64,000 nt of DNA, taken from the NCBI RefSeq assembly GCF_001293125.1, contig NZ_CP009312.1, positions 1,153,447 through 1,217,446 on the forward strand. The letters are read 5' to 3'. The notes under the pieces were generated by a model, which saw only the letters and a list, made by a program, of their open reading frames with translations, was not told where the DNA came from and did no database searches. The translations under genes and the position numbers were made by a program. The stretch comes from Lawsonella clevelandensis. Its GTDB lineage: Bacteria > Actinomycetota > Actinomycetes > Mycobacteriales > Mycobacteriaceae. Positions 8,172 through 17,340 of the stretch are shown piece by piece; position 1 is the first letter of the stretch; every line of letters begins with the position of its first letter.

Positions 8172-9875
8172 CTACTGGGCGGAGTCCTGTTGCGACTCTA
8201 CGTGCTGTGACGTGTCCGGCTCTGCCGCAGCGTTCTGCGAACCAGCTTTCCTAGGCACTGGCTTTTTGCGTGTAGTTTTCCGCTGGGCAGCGTTCTCGGC
8301 CGCAGCTTGCTGCGCAGCTGCCTGGTCACGCCGCTGCTTGTCGAATTTCTCCTGCACAATCCGGTGGCGAGCCCGCAGAGACCCCGTCAATGTGGTCGTA
8401 TTCTCGTAGCCCAATTCCTCAGCCGTCTCGGCATAGCCGGAGACCAGCGCAGAAGTCTTTTCGGAACCACGGAACAGCACCAGCACCAGCAGCCAGCCGA
8501 TCAGCACCATCAGTGCAAAGCTAATGAGGCGATACACCAGCACGGTGGCTAGCGAGTTCGCAGCCGTCAACCCGCCCAGCGTTAACGCCCAAATGAGGGT
8601 GCCGTCTACGGTACCGAAACCGCCCGGCGTCACCGGTGCAGTACCAATGATTTTGCCGGAGACATACGCAATGGCCATACCGCCCACGCTTGGCCGTGCC
8701 CCCACCGCATAGGCGGCACAGCCCATACAGGCCACATCCGCTATCCAGTTAAAGAGGGACCAGCCGAAAGACTTCAGCAGTTCTCGGCGGGAAAGCTTCA
8801 CTGCCTTCATTTGCTCCATGGTGGAGTGGAGTTTGTCTAGGGCTGGTTCCGGATCTTTCCGGCGCTTCTGCTGCACCCACTGCACGATAGGGCGTAGCCG
8901 ACCCTCAATAAGCTGTGGGTGACGCATCGCCCACTGCAGCACAAACAGTACCGCCACCAGGGCAATCAGAGCAGCCGTCAAGAGGTAGGGGTTGGAGGTT
9001 GTGCCCACAAAAATGAAGCCACCCAGCCCCAAAATAGTGAGGCCCACCGTGGCCAACACACCCGCCACCACCAGCTGCCAGGTGGCCACGATAGTGCTGG
9101 CCCCCAGTTTGCGAGTCTCCCGGTAGGTGAGGGCGGTGCCCAACACGGGGCCGCCGGGGATGGAACCGGAGAGGGCGTTGGAGGCGAACACGATTGCGGT
9201 GTTCTTCCAGAAGGGGGAGTGGACACCCGCAGCTCGCAGAAGGGTCCACTGCACCGCCGCGAACGACAGCATGGAGGCGAGTGAGGCTGCCACACAGGCG
9301 GCCACCCACCAATAGTTGGCGGTGCGGATGGCGGCGAAGGCCTCTTTGAGAAAAGGCGTGTGGTGGTAGAGAACGAAGAGCACCACCACCACGATGATGA
9401 GCACTACAAAGGAGCTCAACCAGCGCGGGATAGCATTCCACACTTGCTTGACGCCGTGGAAGAACCCTTTAACCTTGGTGGTGGGGCGCACCTTGGGGGG
9501 TTGCTTGCTGGCGCTGCCGGTAACGTGGGTGGAGCCATCCGCATCGGTGGCGGTATCCACATAGAAGGTGCCGGGGGTGAGGGGTTCAGGTTCCCGCTCG
9601 GAGGTGACGGCAAACGGGTCGAAGATCAGTGGGGGTGGGGGAGGTGTCCCCAGCGAGGACGTGCGGCGTGGCCGCAGCCCCGTGGCGGAGGCGGTGCTGG
9701 AGGCTGCGCTGGGTGAGGTACTGGGTGAGGTACTGGGCGCTGCAGTGCCCGTTGTGTCGGACGCTGCGTTTGTGTCGGACGCTGCACCGCATGCCGTGTC
9801 GGAGGTAGCCAGCTCAGCGGGAGTGTCAGCAGCGTCAGCAGCACCAGAGCTCGCCCCCTGCTTGCGGGGGCGCAA
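8172..9875 (-). CDS. YbhN/UPF0104-family integral membrane protein (Rv0204c position)
   Basis: This 567-residue protein has a low-complexity N-terminal region (about 1-130, repeats of SDT/ASDT and STSPSTSPS), then roughly eight membrane helices of the lysylphosphatidylglycerol synthetase-like (YbhN, flippase-type) family. Family landmarks include ASNALSGSIPGGPVLGTALTYRE and GTAPVTPGGFGTVDG. A charged tail after residue 480 is rich in Lys/Arg/Ala. It lies just downstream of mmpL3 on the same strand, the position of Rv0204c in M. tuberculosis, so a link to envelope lipid handling is plausible. The start is uncertain: TTG at 9875 is the only usual start in the open frame, and no Shine-Dalgarno is visible. 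The 3' end converges with the GH25 gene. Confidence 0.82.
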   Translation of the reverse strand: MRPRKQGASSGAADAADTPAELATSDTACGAASDTNAASDTTGTAAPSTSPSTSPSAASSTASATGLRPRRTSSLGTPPPPPLIFDPFAVTSEREPEPLTPGTFYVDTATDADGSTHVTGSASKQPPKVRPTTKVKGFFHGVKQVWNAIPRWLSSFVVLIIVVVVLFVLYHHTPFLKEAFAAIRTANYWWVAACVAASLASMLSFAAVQWTLLRAAGVHSPFWKNTAIVFASNALSGSIPGGPVLGTALTYRETRKLGASTIVATWQLVVAGVLATVGLTILGLGGFIFVGTTSNPYLLTAALIALVAVLFVLQWAMRHPQLIEGRLRPIVQWVQQKRRKDPEPALDKLHSTMEQMKAVKLSRRELLKSFGWSLFNWIADVACMGCAAYAVGARPSVGGMAIAYVSGKIIGTAPVTPGGFGTVDGTLIWALTLGGLTAANSLATVLVYRLISFALMVLIGWLLVLVLFRGSEKTSALVSGYAETAEELGYENTTTLTGSLRARHRIVQEKFDKQRRDQAAAQQAAAENAAQRKTTRKKPVPRKAGSQNAAAEPDTSQHVESQQDSAQ

Positions 9876-9928
9876 GGAGGGGACGTAGGGGGCCCTGAGA
9901 TCGTCGAAGTCAGGGAGCTCCGAGGTGC

Positions 9929-12900
9929 TCAGCTCTCGTCTTCCTCTCGTAGACGGCGCATCAGTTCAGCGGTCGAGATGGGGGTGTTGTCATTACGGGT
10001 GTCGGCCCAACTGTCACTACTGTAACCGGTTTTGTCCACCAGGTCAAGGGCAGTGTCGTAGGCGGAATGTGGACTTCGCGCACGGCGGGCAGCGTCACCG
10101 CGGCCGTCCTCCAGACGGTTGATGCGCATAGCGCGACGTGATACAGGGCGCAGGCCTGGGCGGGGAGCATCAACCGCTTCGTAATCCTCTGTCTGGTAGG
10201 ACTGCCGCTGAGTGTCGGTGTGCTGGAACAACTCATCGTAGTTGTCTCCCACCTGCGCTGTGGGAGCGGTGTAAGAAGTCTCGTCAATGTACGTGTAGGG
10301 GTCCTCCACCGCGCTGGCGAGGGCCGCAGCCTGGGCGGCGGCCTGTGCTTCACGCTGGGCCCGCAGCTGGGCGGCCCGCTGGGCCTGGCGAATATCTTCT
10401 ACAGCCTTCCGCTGGTTGGCCCGTTTGCGGGCACGACGCCGGGCGAAGAAGCCGTGTGGCTCCTCTTCCGGTTCGGCGGCGTGGGAGGTCGGTTGGGGCT
10501 GGTCGAGCATGTCAGCCTGGTCGAGCACGCCACCTTGGCGAGAGCCGCGGCTGAAGACAGCGGAGGCACCATCGTAGCTATCAATCTCGGCTGCCGTCTT
10601 CGCGTAGCCGTCCTCCGTCACCTGTTCACCGTAATCGGCAGGGCGGGTAGCGGTGAAGGTGTGGGGCGCACTGAAACCTTCTTCGGTGGATACGTGCTGG
10701 AGCAGTGATGGGTCGATCCGGCGGGCGGAGCGCACATCACTAGCATCCGCCAGGGCGGCGGCGGAAATGCGCTTGGCATGGCCAGCCGTGCCGCCCGCGC
10801 TACCTGCAATGGCTCCAGCGGCAACAGCTGCTCCGCCAGCGGCATCGGCAGCACCCACACCCGTACTTACCAAGGCAGGCTGCTCGCGCAGGTCAGTGCC
10901 GGTGGTGAAGTCCACAAGCGCCAACGTCGGGTCGTCCAGTTCGGATTCCTTTAACCCGATCTTGTGTTGCAAGCGCTTCAGGCTGGCCGGGGCCCACCAG
11001 TTGTCGTCATCCAGCACACGCATCACGGCCGGCACCAGCAGCATGCGGACAATGGTGGCATCCAGCAAGAGGGCGATCACCATACCGAAGGCGATGTACT
11101 TCATCATGACAATCTCGGAAAATCCGAAGGCACCCGTCACCACAATCATGATGGCAGCCGCCGCCGTAATAATGCGGCCCGTGGAGGCCGTACCGAAGCG
11201 GATGGATTCCTGGGTAGTATGGCCGGCCGCGTGCGCCTCCACCATGCGAGAGACCAGGAAGATCTCGTAGTCGGTGGAGAGGCCGAAGAGGATGGCGACA
11301 ATGAGCACCAGCACCGCACTCATCATGGGGCCGGGGGTGAAGTTGAGGGCGTTGGCGCCCACCCCGTCAATAAAGATGAGCGTGAGAATACCCAGCGTGG
11401 AGGCCATCGACAGCAAGGTCATGAGGATGGCTTTGATGGGCAGTACCAGCGATCCGAAGGTAAGGAACATGAGGATGGTGATGGCCACCAGCATGTAGAC
11501 GGCCATACCGGGGAGGTGGCGCAGCAGTGCGTCAATGGAGTCTTTCTCCAACGCCGGGTTACCGCCCACGTAGACGTGCGAGCCGTCCATGTTGGTGCCG
11601 GCGAATGCACTGGTGCCCCCGCCTGCGTAGAGCATGTCGAGTTTCTCGCGGATGTCGGAGACCACCTTGGCGTTGTCCTTCATATCGACGACGCCAGAGT
11701 GCAGTACGGTGGTGGCTTTGCCGCTCTCGTCCACCTTGGTCTGCTTGGTGATGTGGAATTCGCCGGTGAGACCCTTCACCTGGTTAATCTCCGCCATGAT
11801 GGCACCAGTTTGGACGCCGGTGGAGCCGGTGATGACCACCTTCACGGGGTTGGTGCGCATCTCCGGGAAGGTCTTGTCGAAGGCTTCCTGGGCGAGGCGG
11901 GTTTCATTATTAGGTGGCAGGTAGGTTTCGTTGATGCCGCCGAACTTCAAGTTGCCCATCGGCAGCGCCATCACCAGCATGATGAAGACCAGCGGGACGA
12001 TGGTGGCGGCGGGCCGCTTCATGGCACCGCCCGAGATACGGCCCCACAGTCCGTTGTAGAGCTGCAGCGGGATGGGTTCCTTCTTGCGGGGCCCAATGTG
12101 CAGGGCGTCAATGCGTTTGCCCAGGTAGCTGAGCAGGATGGGGAGGATGGTGAGGGAAAGGATAGCTGCCTGTACCACGGCGGAAATGGTGCCGTAGGCG
12201 ACGGACTTGAGGAAGGCCTGCGGGAAGATGAGCATGGAGGAGAGGGAAACACCCACCATGATGGCGGAAAAGACGACTGTCCGTCCGGCCGTCGCTACTG
12301 TTCTGGTAACGGCGGTGTGTGTGTCGAATCCTTCTGCCATCTCTTCGCGGAAGCGGCTGACGATAAAGAGGGCGTAGTCGATGGCGAGGCCCAGGCCGAT
12401 GAGGGTGACGCAGGATTGGGCGAAGGCGTTCACCTCTGTCGTCATGCCAATGAGGGTGAGGATGCCGGTGGAGCCAATAATGGAGAGGCCGCCGACCAGC
12501 AGCGGGAGGAGGGCGGCGAGGACACCACCGAAGACGATAATGAGGAGCACGCCAACGATGGGCAGACCCATCAGTTCGGCACGTTTAATGTCTTTGGCCA
12601 TGCCGGTGTCGAGGGCACCGGAGACAGGGGTTTGACCAGCGAGGTGTTGCGAGACGCCCTCAATGGGGATCTGCTTTTCGATCTTCCGGTAGTTCTTGAG
12701 GATGTCATTGCCCCAGCCTTTGAGCCGGATGGAGGCCATGGCATGTTTTTTGTCCTTGGTGGTCAGCATGGCCTGCTTGGTATTCCAGTAGCTGGCGATG
12801 CCGTCAATGTAGTGGGGGTTATTCTTTTCCAGCTGGTCCAGGTGGCTTTGGACTTTTGTGGCGAAGGCTTTGTCGTCCACGGTCGTCCCGGCTGGTGCGT

Positions 12901-13120
12901 CGTACATGACGACGATGTCGGCGGAGTTGTCGCGGCCGAAGGTGCTTTCTTCGATCTCAGCGGCCTTGATGGAGTCGCTACCTGGGTCGAACCAGCCGGA
13001 CTGGCTGAGGTAGTCGGGGAGTCGCTGACCCACAATGCCGAGAGCACTGACCAGCACGATCATGACGGCGAGGACGAGCTTCCGGTGGCGCTGAATGAAG
13101 TCGCCCCATTTGCTAAACAT
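9929..13120 (-). CDS. mmpL3: MmpL3-type RND transporter (trehalose monomycolate exporter)
   Basis: This 1063-residue inner-membrane protein belongs to the MMPL branch of RND transporters. Two periplasmic domains alternate with 12 helices. The proton-relay Asp-Tyr pairs are visible in GLGLAIDYALFIVSRFREEM (about residue 250) and LFGLSTDYEIFLVSRMVEA (about 645). The N-terminus MFSKWGDFIQRHRK and the motif VLDDDNWWAP match MmpL3 rather than other MmpL proteins. The cytoplasmic tail (about 760-1063) is Ala/Gln/Arg-rich and disordered, as in MmpL3. The start at 13120 has AAGGAGA upstream and overlaps the NYN gene by eight bases. Synteny with Rv0204c, Rv0207c and trmB supports the assignment. Known role: flipping trehalose monomycolate across the membrane; it is an essential function in mycobacteria. 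Confidence 0.93.
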   Translation of the reverse strand: MFSKWGDFIQRHRKLVLAVMIVLVSALGIVGQRLPDYLSQSGWFDPGSDSIKAAEIEESTFGRDNSADIVVMYDAPAGTTVDDKAFATKVQSHLDQLEKNNPHYIDGIASYWNTKQAMLTTKDKKHAMASIRLKGWGNDILKNYRKIEKQIPIEGVSQHLAGQTPVSGALDTGMAKDIKRAELMGLPIVGVLLIIVFGGVLAALLPLLVGGLSIIGSTGILTLIGMTTEVNAFAQSCVTLIGLGLAIDYALFIVSRFREEMAEGFDTHTAVTRTVATAGRTVVFSAIMVGVSLSSMLIFPQAFLKSVAYGTISAVVQAAILSLTILPILLSYLGKRIDALHIGPRKKEPIPLQLYNGLWGRISGGAMKRPAATIVPLVFIMLVMALPMGNLKFGGINETYLPPNNETRLAQEAFDKTFPEMRTNPVKVVITGSTGVQTGAIMAEINQVKGLTGEFHITKQTKVDESGKATTVLHSGVVDMKDNAKVVSDIREKLDMLYAGGGTSAFAGTNMDGSHVYVGGNPALEKDSIDALLRHLPGMAVYMLVAITILMFLTFGSLVLPIKAILMTLLSMASTLGILTLIFIDGVGANALNFTPGPMMSAVLVLIVAILFGLSTDYEIFLVSRMVEAHAAGHTTQESIRFGTASTGRIITAAAAIMIVVTGAFGFSEIVMMKYIAFGMVIALLLDATIVRMLLVPAVMRVLDDDNWWAPASLKRLQHKIGLKESELDDPTLALVDFTTGTDLREQPALVSTGVGAADAAGGAAVAAGAIAGSAGGTAGHAKRISAAALADASDVRSARRIDPSLLQHVSTEEGFSAPHTFTATRPADYGEQVTEDGYAKTAAEIDSYDGASAVFSRGSRQGGVLDQADMLDQPQPTSHAAEPEEEPHGFFARRRARKRANQRKAVEDIRQAQRAAQLRAQREAQAAAQAAALASAVEDPYTYIDETSYTAPTAQVGDNYDELFQHTDTQRQSYQTEDYEAVDAPRPGLRPVSRRAMRINRLEDGRGDAARRARSPHSAYDTALDLVDKTGYSSDSWADTRNDNTPISTAELMRRLREEDES

Positions 13121-13862
13121 GCAGTGTCTCCTTGGCATGCGGGTCGTCGGTGGCGGTGGCGCGGCTGGCACGGGTGTTTGCGGAGTCGCGTTCGGATACT
13201 ACCGAGTCGCTGCGGTCGGTGGAGCGGTTGAGGAGGGCGCGGAGCGGCCGGAAGGGCTGCAGCCAGGCACCTCCGCTGGGGAGGTGCTCCAGGTCAATGC
13301 GGGGGAGGGGTTGTTGGAAGAGTCCGTTAACGTCTTCTACATCCACAAAGGTGAGGTTGGGGTCTTCCATTGCCCAGGTGCATTCTTCGGCAAAGCCGAG
13401 CACGATGGCGCGGATACCTTTGGTGGCCAGGTCAGCGAGGGTGGCTTGGAAGTTCCGGCCGTCGGCGGAGGCGACGACAACGAGTTTGAGGTTGCCTTCG
13501 GAGAGGCGGAGGGAGAGGTGCTCCAGCATGTTGTCGTCGACGTCGCTGTCGGCGGTTTCTTTGGGTTTGGCGAAGACGGAGAAGCCGATGTTGCGGAGGG
13601 CGTCGATCCAGGAGTGGATGCCGTCGACGTTGGCTTCGTTGACGTTGGTGAAGAGGGTGGCTTCGCAGATGATGCTGTCGGGGTCGAGGCCAGTGTCGGT
13701 GGCAAGCTGGGTGGCTTGCTGGAGGAGCCAGAGGCCGGCGGCGTCGAAGCGCGGGCGTTGGTAGCTGTTGGGGCGTCCGCCAACGATGGCAGAGAGCCCC
13801 ATGTCCATGTTGGGGGCGTCCCAGATAAGGAGGGCGCGCGGGCTGGGGGCGCTACTGCTCAT
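13113..13862 (-). CDS. NYN (PIN-like) domain protein, Rv0207c-like
   Basis: This 249-residue cytoplasmic protein carries an NYN domain, a PIN-like RNase fold. The start RALLIWDAPNMDMGL has the conserved Asp and Asn; acidic residues recur in DVDDNML and VVVASADGRNF, consistent with a metal-binding nuclease site. The C-terminal 50 residues are Arg/Ser-rich and probably disordered. ATG at 13862 has GGAGA upstream. It overlaps trmB by 11 bases and mmpL3 by eight bases, so the three are very likely one transcript with coupled translation. The same trmB - NYN - mmpL3 order exists in M. tuberculosis (Rv0208c-Rv0207c-Rv0206c). The target RNA is unknown. Confidence 0.85.
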   Translation of the reverse strand: MSSSAPSPRALLIWDAPNMDMGLSAIVGGRPNSYQRPRFDAAGLWLLQQATQLATDTGLDPDSIICEATLFTNVNEANVDGIHSWIDALRNIGFSVFAKPKETADSDVDDNMLEHLSLRLSEGNLKLVVVASADGRNFQATLADLATKGIRAIVLGFAEECTWAMEDPNLTFVDVEDVNGLFQQPLPRIDLEHLPSGGAWLQPFRPLRALLNRSTDRSDSVVSERDSANTRASRATATDDPHAKETLHV

Positions 13863-14760
13863 GCATGTCTCCTTCGCTGCCGGTAGTGCCGGCGGAGTCG
13901 GTGCTGCCAGTGGAGTCGGCGCTGCTGGTGCTGCCAGTGCTACTGGTACTGTCGGCGGGGCGCTGCCAAATAAATTCGTGGATGACGCGCCCCTCGCGCA
14001 GGCCTTTGCCTTCAAATTTAGTCATGGGGCGCTGCAGACTCATGGGTGCGGTGGTGGCGAGTCCTTCTTGACGACGGATGAGCGCGGGGCAGGCATCGCC
14101 AGTTTCTTCAATAAACTCGGCGTAGTCGGCATGGTCGGTAGCGATGTGGAGAATACCGCCGGGCTTGAGCACGCTGGCGATGAGTTCGAAGGTGCCGGGT
14201 TGGAGCAGACGTCGCTTATGGTGGCGGGCTTTGGGCCAGGGGTCGGGGAAGAAGACGCGGACGCCGTCCAGATAATCGCTGGGAAGCATGCTGTCCATGA
14301 TGTCGACGGCGTCGCCACGGAGGAGACGGATGTTGGGGATGTTTTCGCGTACCATGCGGGCGAGAAGCTGTGCCATGCCGGGTTTGTAGACCTCAAGGGC
14401 GAGAACATTGGTGGCGGGCTCTTCTTTAGCCATGGCACTAGTAGAGGTGCCAGTGCCGAAGCCAATTTCGAGGATGGTGGTGGCGGGGCGGCCAAACCAG
14501 GTGTCGATGTCAGCAGGGGTGAGACGCTCGTCGCTGGCGTCTTTGCCGAGGGTGGGGAAGTACTCGTCCCAGATTGCCTGTTTCGCATCGGAAATGGCGC
14601 CTTTGCGTGCGCGGAAGGCCGTCACCCGCGGGTAGAGGCGAGAGGAAGAGTCGCGCTTGGCGTTGTGAGCGCGCTTTTCTGCGGCGAGGGCCTCACGGTA
14701 GGCAGGGTCGTTCCAGCGCGGGTTGCGCGTGGAGGTGGTGGGTTCTGCGCTAGTAGTCAC
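13852..14760 (-). CDS. trmB: tRNA (guanine-N7-)-methyltransferase TrmB
   Basis: This 302-residue enzyme methylates N7 of G46 in the tRNA variable loop using S-adenosylmethionine. SAM-binding motif I is ILEIGFGTGTSTSAMA (about residue 95), the acidic motif II follows in NVLALEVYKPG, and the TrmB hallmark VFFPDPWPKARHHKRRLL is intact (about 170). The end of the domain has MTKFEGKGLREGRVIHEF. A Ser/Thr/Gly/Asp-rich tail of about 35 residues follows, unlike most family members. The start is GTG at 14760 with GGACGA a little upstream. It is first in the trmB - NYN - mmpL3 group. The 21-base tandem repeat at 14797-14838 lies directly upstream. Confidence 0.93.
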   Translation of the reverse strand: MTTSAEPTTSTRNPRWNDPAYREALAAEKRAHNAKRDSSSRLYPRVTAFRARKGAISDAKQAIWDEYFPTLGKDASDERLTPADIDTWFGRPATTILEIGFGTGTSTSAMAKEEPATNVLALEVYKPGMAQLLARMVRENIPNIRLLRGDAVDIMDSMLPSDYLDGVRVFFPDPWPKARHHKRRLLQPGTFELIASVLKPGGILHIATDHADYAEFIEETGDACPALIRRQEGLATTAPMSLQRPMTKFEGKGLREGRVIHEFIWQRPADSTSSTGSTSSADSTGSTDSAGTTGSEGDMHEQ

Positions 14761-14796
14761 CTATTTATCGTCCCTTGTTTGGGCAAAAATGTCACT

Positions 14797-14838
14797 TTTT
14801 GCTGCGGCTATGTCAGATTTTGCTGCGGCTATGTCAGT
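14797..14838. repeat. Two tandem 21-base repeats upstream of trmB
   Basis: The unit TTTTGCTGCGGCTATGTCAG plus one base occurs at 14797-14817 and 14818-14838, identical except for the last base. Partial matches (TGTCA followed by T-rich) flank it on both sides (around 14790 and 14835). It lies in the divergent region between trmB and the gene at 15023, so it may be an operator or promoter duplication. Confidence 0.85.
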
Positions 14839-15022
14839 TTTTGTGGGGGTGATGTGGCCGTGAGAGGCGGCGATACGCCGATAAGACAGTCGAAAAAACT
14901 CTTTTAATTTATTGTTAGGCCGATTTTCCGGCTCTGAACTGCACTTTTAAAGAAGTACTGGAAATGTAGCTCCCCACAAGCAGACCACAGTTCGGCACAC
15001 TTAGCACTCGAAAGGAGGGTCC

Positions 15023-15727
15023 ATGCCCGCACCGTCACCTCAACAGGCTGTATCTGCTGCTCAGCTACCTTTGCCGGCACGTCCGCTGGCGCGGTCGCTG
15101 TTGCTGTCACTGCAGTCGCTGCCCGGCCTTACCGATGAAGATCGAACCACAGGTTGGGCGGCCGCGTTGTTTACGGTATGTACACGCCCTTCTCTTATTG
15201 CGATTACTGGGGATGGTTTTGGTGTCACTCCACCAGCGAATGGTCCTCGCACGCAGGAGCCAGTTGTGGTGGTCGCCGAATGCCTGCAGAAGCACCTTGC
15301 TCCTCTTCTGGCATCCCAACAGCCTACTGAGGTGGTGGCCGGCTACCAGGGGGAGAACCCCATCATGGTACCGGCGTTGTCCTTGACCCTTCAGTGCGTG
15401 CCAGCGGGAACCTTCGCATCCGGCGTATTTGGTCTGTGGCAGTTGGGTGGGAAAAACCTCACTCCCCTGCAACGGGTGGGTGAATGGCCGGATGTGGTGG
15501 TGCAAGTGGGAGTTGCGGCAACGCTACCCCAGCGTTATCCGGTTCCGCTGGTGTTGGCCCCAGTGGACTGGTCCGATCCCGACGCTGCTGCCCACACGCT
15601 GGCGGAGCAGTGCGCACAGGAACTCGTTGCCGAGCGCTGTGTGCAGTTGGCGATGAATGTGGCAGCCGGCTGTGGTTTTCACTCGGAGGCCCTCGAACTG
15701 ATGATGCGGAGGTTTGGTGGCAAGTGA
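15023..15727 (+). CDS. Hypothetical protein, first gene of a pair
   Basis: This 234-residue protein is not recognised. It has no signal peptide or membrane helix. It is Ala/Pro/Val/Leu-rich with a PVVVVAECLQKHLAPLL segment, a central VPAGTFASGVFGLWQLGG stretch and a C-terminal region with three Cys. The start is well supported: AAAGGAGGG five bases before ATG. The last 14 bases overlap the next gene (GTG at 15714), so the two are probably translationally coupled and may act together. The position between trmB and pckG matches Rv0209/Rv0210 in M. tuberculosis, but homology with those genes could not be judged by eye. Confidence 0.75.
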   Translation: MPAPSPQQAVSAAQLPLPARPLARSLLLSLQSLPGLTDEDRTTGWAAALFTVCTRPSLIAITGDGFGVTPPANGPRTQEPVVVVAECLQKHLAPLLASQQPTEVVAGYQGENPIMVPALSLTLQCVPAGTFASGVFGLWQLGGKNLTPLQRVGEWPDVVVQVGVAATLPQRYPVPLVLAPVDWSDPDAAAHTLAEQCAQELVAERCVQLAMNVAAGCGFHSEALELMMRRFGGK

Positions 15728-16544
15728 TCTTTGGGTGCACACCTGCGCCTATCTCGAAAAGCATTACCGTAAGAAACGCGATGAAAACTTGGGCGTGCAG
15801 CGTGTCCAGGTGCGGACCGCCATTGACCGGTGGATTCAGGATGTCCTGCAGCCCGGAGAGAACCCGGTAGAGCAGTGGCGGCAACGCTCCTATGAGTCGA
15901 TGACGCTGCTGCAACTCACCATTGCCGACCTGGTGGCGCCCCGGCAGCGGGATACCATCTCGCAGGACCTTCTCGCCACCGTTGATGAGGTGGCCGGTCG
16001 GCAGAGCGAGTTGACCAGTGGGGTGCCCACTATCGCGCTTGATGTGGTGGCACCCTCCGTTCTCTCCCTCGCTGCCGGCATTGGCGTGGTCCGCGGTGCC
16101 GTGTTTGTCCTGGATTACTCCGGGGTGAGCCTGCGCGGCTCCTGGTGGATCCTGGCCGCTATCGTCGTGGGACTCATGTTTATGGGCATCGTGGCGATGC
16201 TGCGTTATCGCCAACACGAAGAGAAGATTCAGAGCCTGCTCATCACTGGGGTGCGCAGCGAGATGAATCGCTGCGTAGAGGAGCTTATGGCGAAGTGGTT
16301 CTTCTCTGGCGCTCCCTTCGATGCGATGCGGAACAAGAAGTCTGCAGAGGACGACGAGGCTACCTCCGATACTGACCGTCCTCTCGCCGTCGACTGTGTG
16401 TGGACTGCGACAGGAACCACTATTTCCGATCTCGTACCCCGCCGCGTGGCCCTGGTCTTGGGTCACGACAGCGATGCCAGCGTGTTAACCAACTCAGACA
16501 CTGCCGAGACGCTGATGGCATCCGCTGAGGAGACACGCGCGTGA
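15714..16544 (+). CDS. Hypothetical membrane protein with two central helices
   Basis: This 276-residue protein starts at GTG 15714 inside the end of the preceding gene. An N-terminal polar, charged region of about 115 residues (EKHYRKKRDENLGVQRVQVRT) may form helices. It precedes two membrane segments at about 115-135 (LSLAAGIGVVRGAVFVL) and 145-163 (WWILAAIVVGLMFMGIVAML), then a C-terminal region rich in acidic residues. The topology places both ends in the cytoplasm. No family is recognised. Coupling with the gene at 15023 suggests a soluble/membrane pair. Confidence 0.75.
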   Translation: MVASDLWVHTCAYLEKHYRKKRDENLGVQRVQVRTAIDRWIQDVLQPGENPVEQWRQRSYESMTLLQLTIADLVAPRQRDTISQDLLATVDEVAGRQSELTSGVPTIALDVVAPSVLSLAAGIGVVRGAVFVLDYSGVSLRGSWWILAAIVVGLMFMGIVAMLRYRQHEEKIQSLLITGVRSEMNRCVEELMAKWFFSGAPFDAMRNKKSAEDDEATSDTDRPLAVDCVWTATGTTISDLVPRRVALVLGHDSDASVLTNSDTAETLMASAEETRA

Positions 16545-16601
16545 CCCCCTCAGTCCCCAAACCCCTCAGTCTCCAAACATTTCCACAGAAAGTAGAACAC
16601 C

Positions 16602-17156
16602 ATGTCCGACTTCGAGATTCCCTTCGATCCCTGGCTCGGGTCCGCCTTCGTGGTGACTGACGCCATGGGAAACCAGTGGGTGCCTATCCCCATGAACGCC
16701 CCTGTAGACCCCGAAACTGGTGAGTGCATCACCGATGAGGGTATCTGCTGGGATTACGACAACGAATATGAGCCGAATATCACTTTTTTTGATCCCGGCG
16801 AGATGACGACGGGTCCCTCCCACTTGGTGGGGGTGGGCATTATCGATCCCACTGGCGAGACTGGCGTCACGTCCTTCGCCTCCAATGGCGACGAAATCAT
16901 GCGCCCAATTGAACATGGCGATACCGATGCGATACGCCCCGGTGAAATGTACATGGAACTTGGGAAACTTTGTTTTGCCATTGAGATTGATGAAAACCAT
17001 TGCGCAACCTTGGGTTATGAAGATGGCATGCTGATCTTTAGTGACGAGGATGCGGACGGGATCGTCGACCATCTGCAGAACATTTGCTTTGACGGCACTA
17101 ACAAGCGATGGAAGCTTCCTTACCCGCCCAGTCTGTCTTCAGACGATTCCCTTTAA
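16602..17156 (+). CDS. Acidic hypothetical protein
   Basis: This 184-residue protein is strongly acidic (many Asp/Glu) with segments DPETGECITDEGICWDYDN and FSDEDADGIVDHL, and four Cys. No signal peptide or membrane helix is seen. It may be a small beta-rich domain, but no family is recognised. The start ATG 16602 has only a weak purine stretch upstream. It follows the membrane protein at 15714 by 57 bases on the same strand and could be part of that transcript. Codon use in the first half is less biased than that of pckG next door. Confidence 0.65.
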   Translation: MSDFEIPFDPWLGSAFVVTDAMGNQWVPIPMNAPVDPETGECITDEGICWDYDNEYEPNITFFDPGEMTTGPSHLVGVGIIDPTGETGVTSFASNGDEIMRPIEHGDTDAIRPGEMYMELGKLCFAIEIDENHCATLGYEDGMLIFSDEDADGIVDHLQNICFDGTNKRWKLPYPPSLSSDDSL

Positions 17157-17163
17157 ATCCTGG

Positions 17164-17194
17164 TTGACATGCGTTTCATAGGCACGCCTAACTA
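17164..17194 (+). promoter_or_regulatory. Candidate promoter for pckG
   Basis: TTGACA at 17164-17169 and TAACTA at 17189-17194 are 19 bases apart. The -35 match is perfect but the spacing is long, so this is tentative. It would leave a leader of about 140 bases before the pckG ATG. Confidence 0.3.
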
Positions 17195-17340
17195 GTGTGA
17201 TTCACCTGCCGCAAGTAACGGCGTGTCCTGCGTCACATCTCCTATAGGGAGTTACCCCCAAATCACCAAACTTCGATGTGCTCTTATTGCCATAGGTCAT
17301 TAACATGGAGGATGACATCAATTACTTGTAGGAGTGACAG

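Noticed and set aside
10964-13231. A 755-codon open frame on the plus strand opposite mmpL3
   Set aside because: Antisense of a well-supported transporter gene; the composition (His/Gly/Asp-rich) is that expected of the complement of GC-biased codons, and no start signal is present.
14762-14850. CRISPR-like repeat near trmB
   Set aside because: Only two adjacent units without spacers, and no cas genes in the window.
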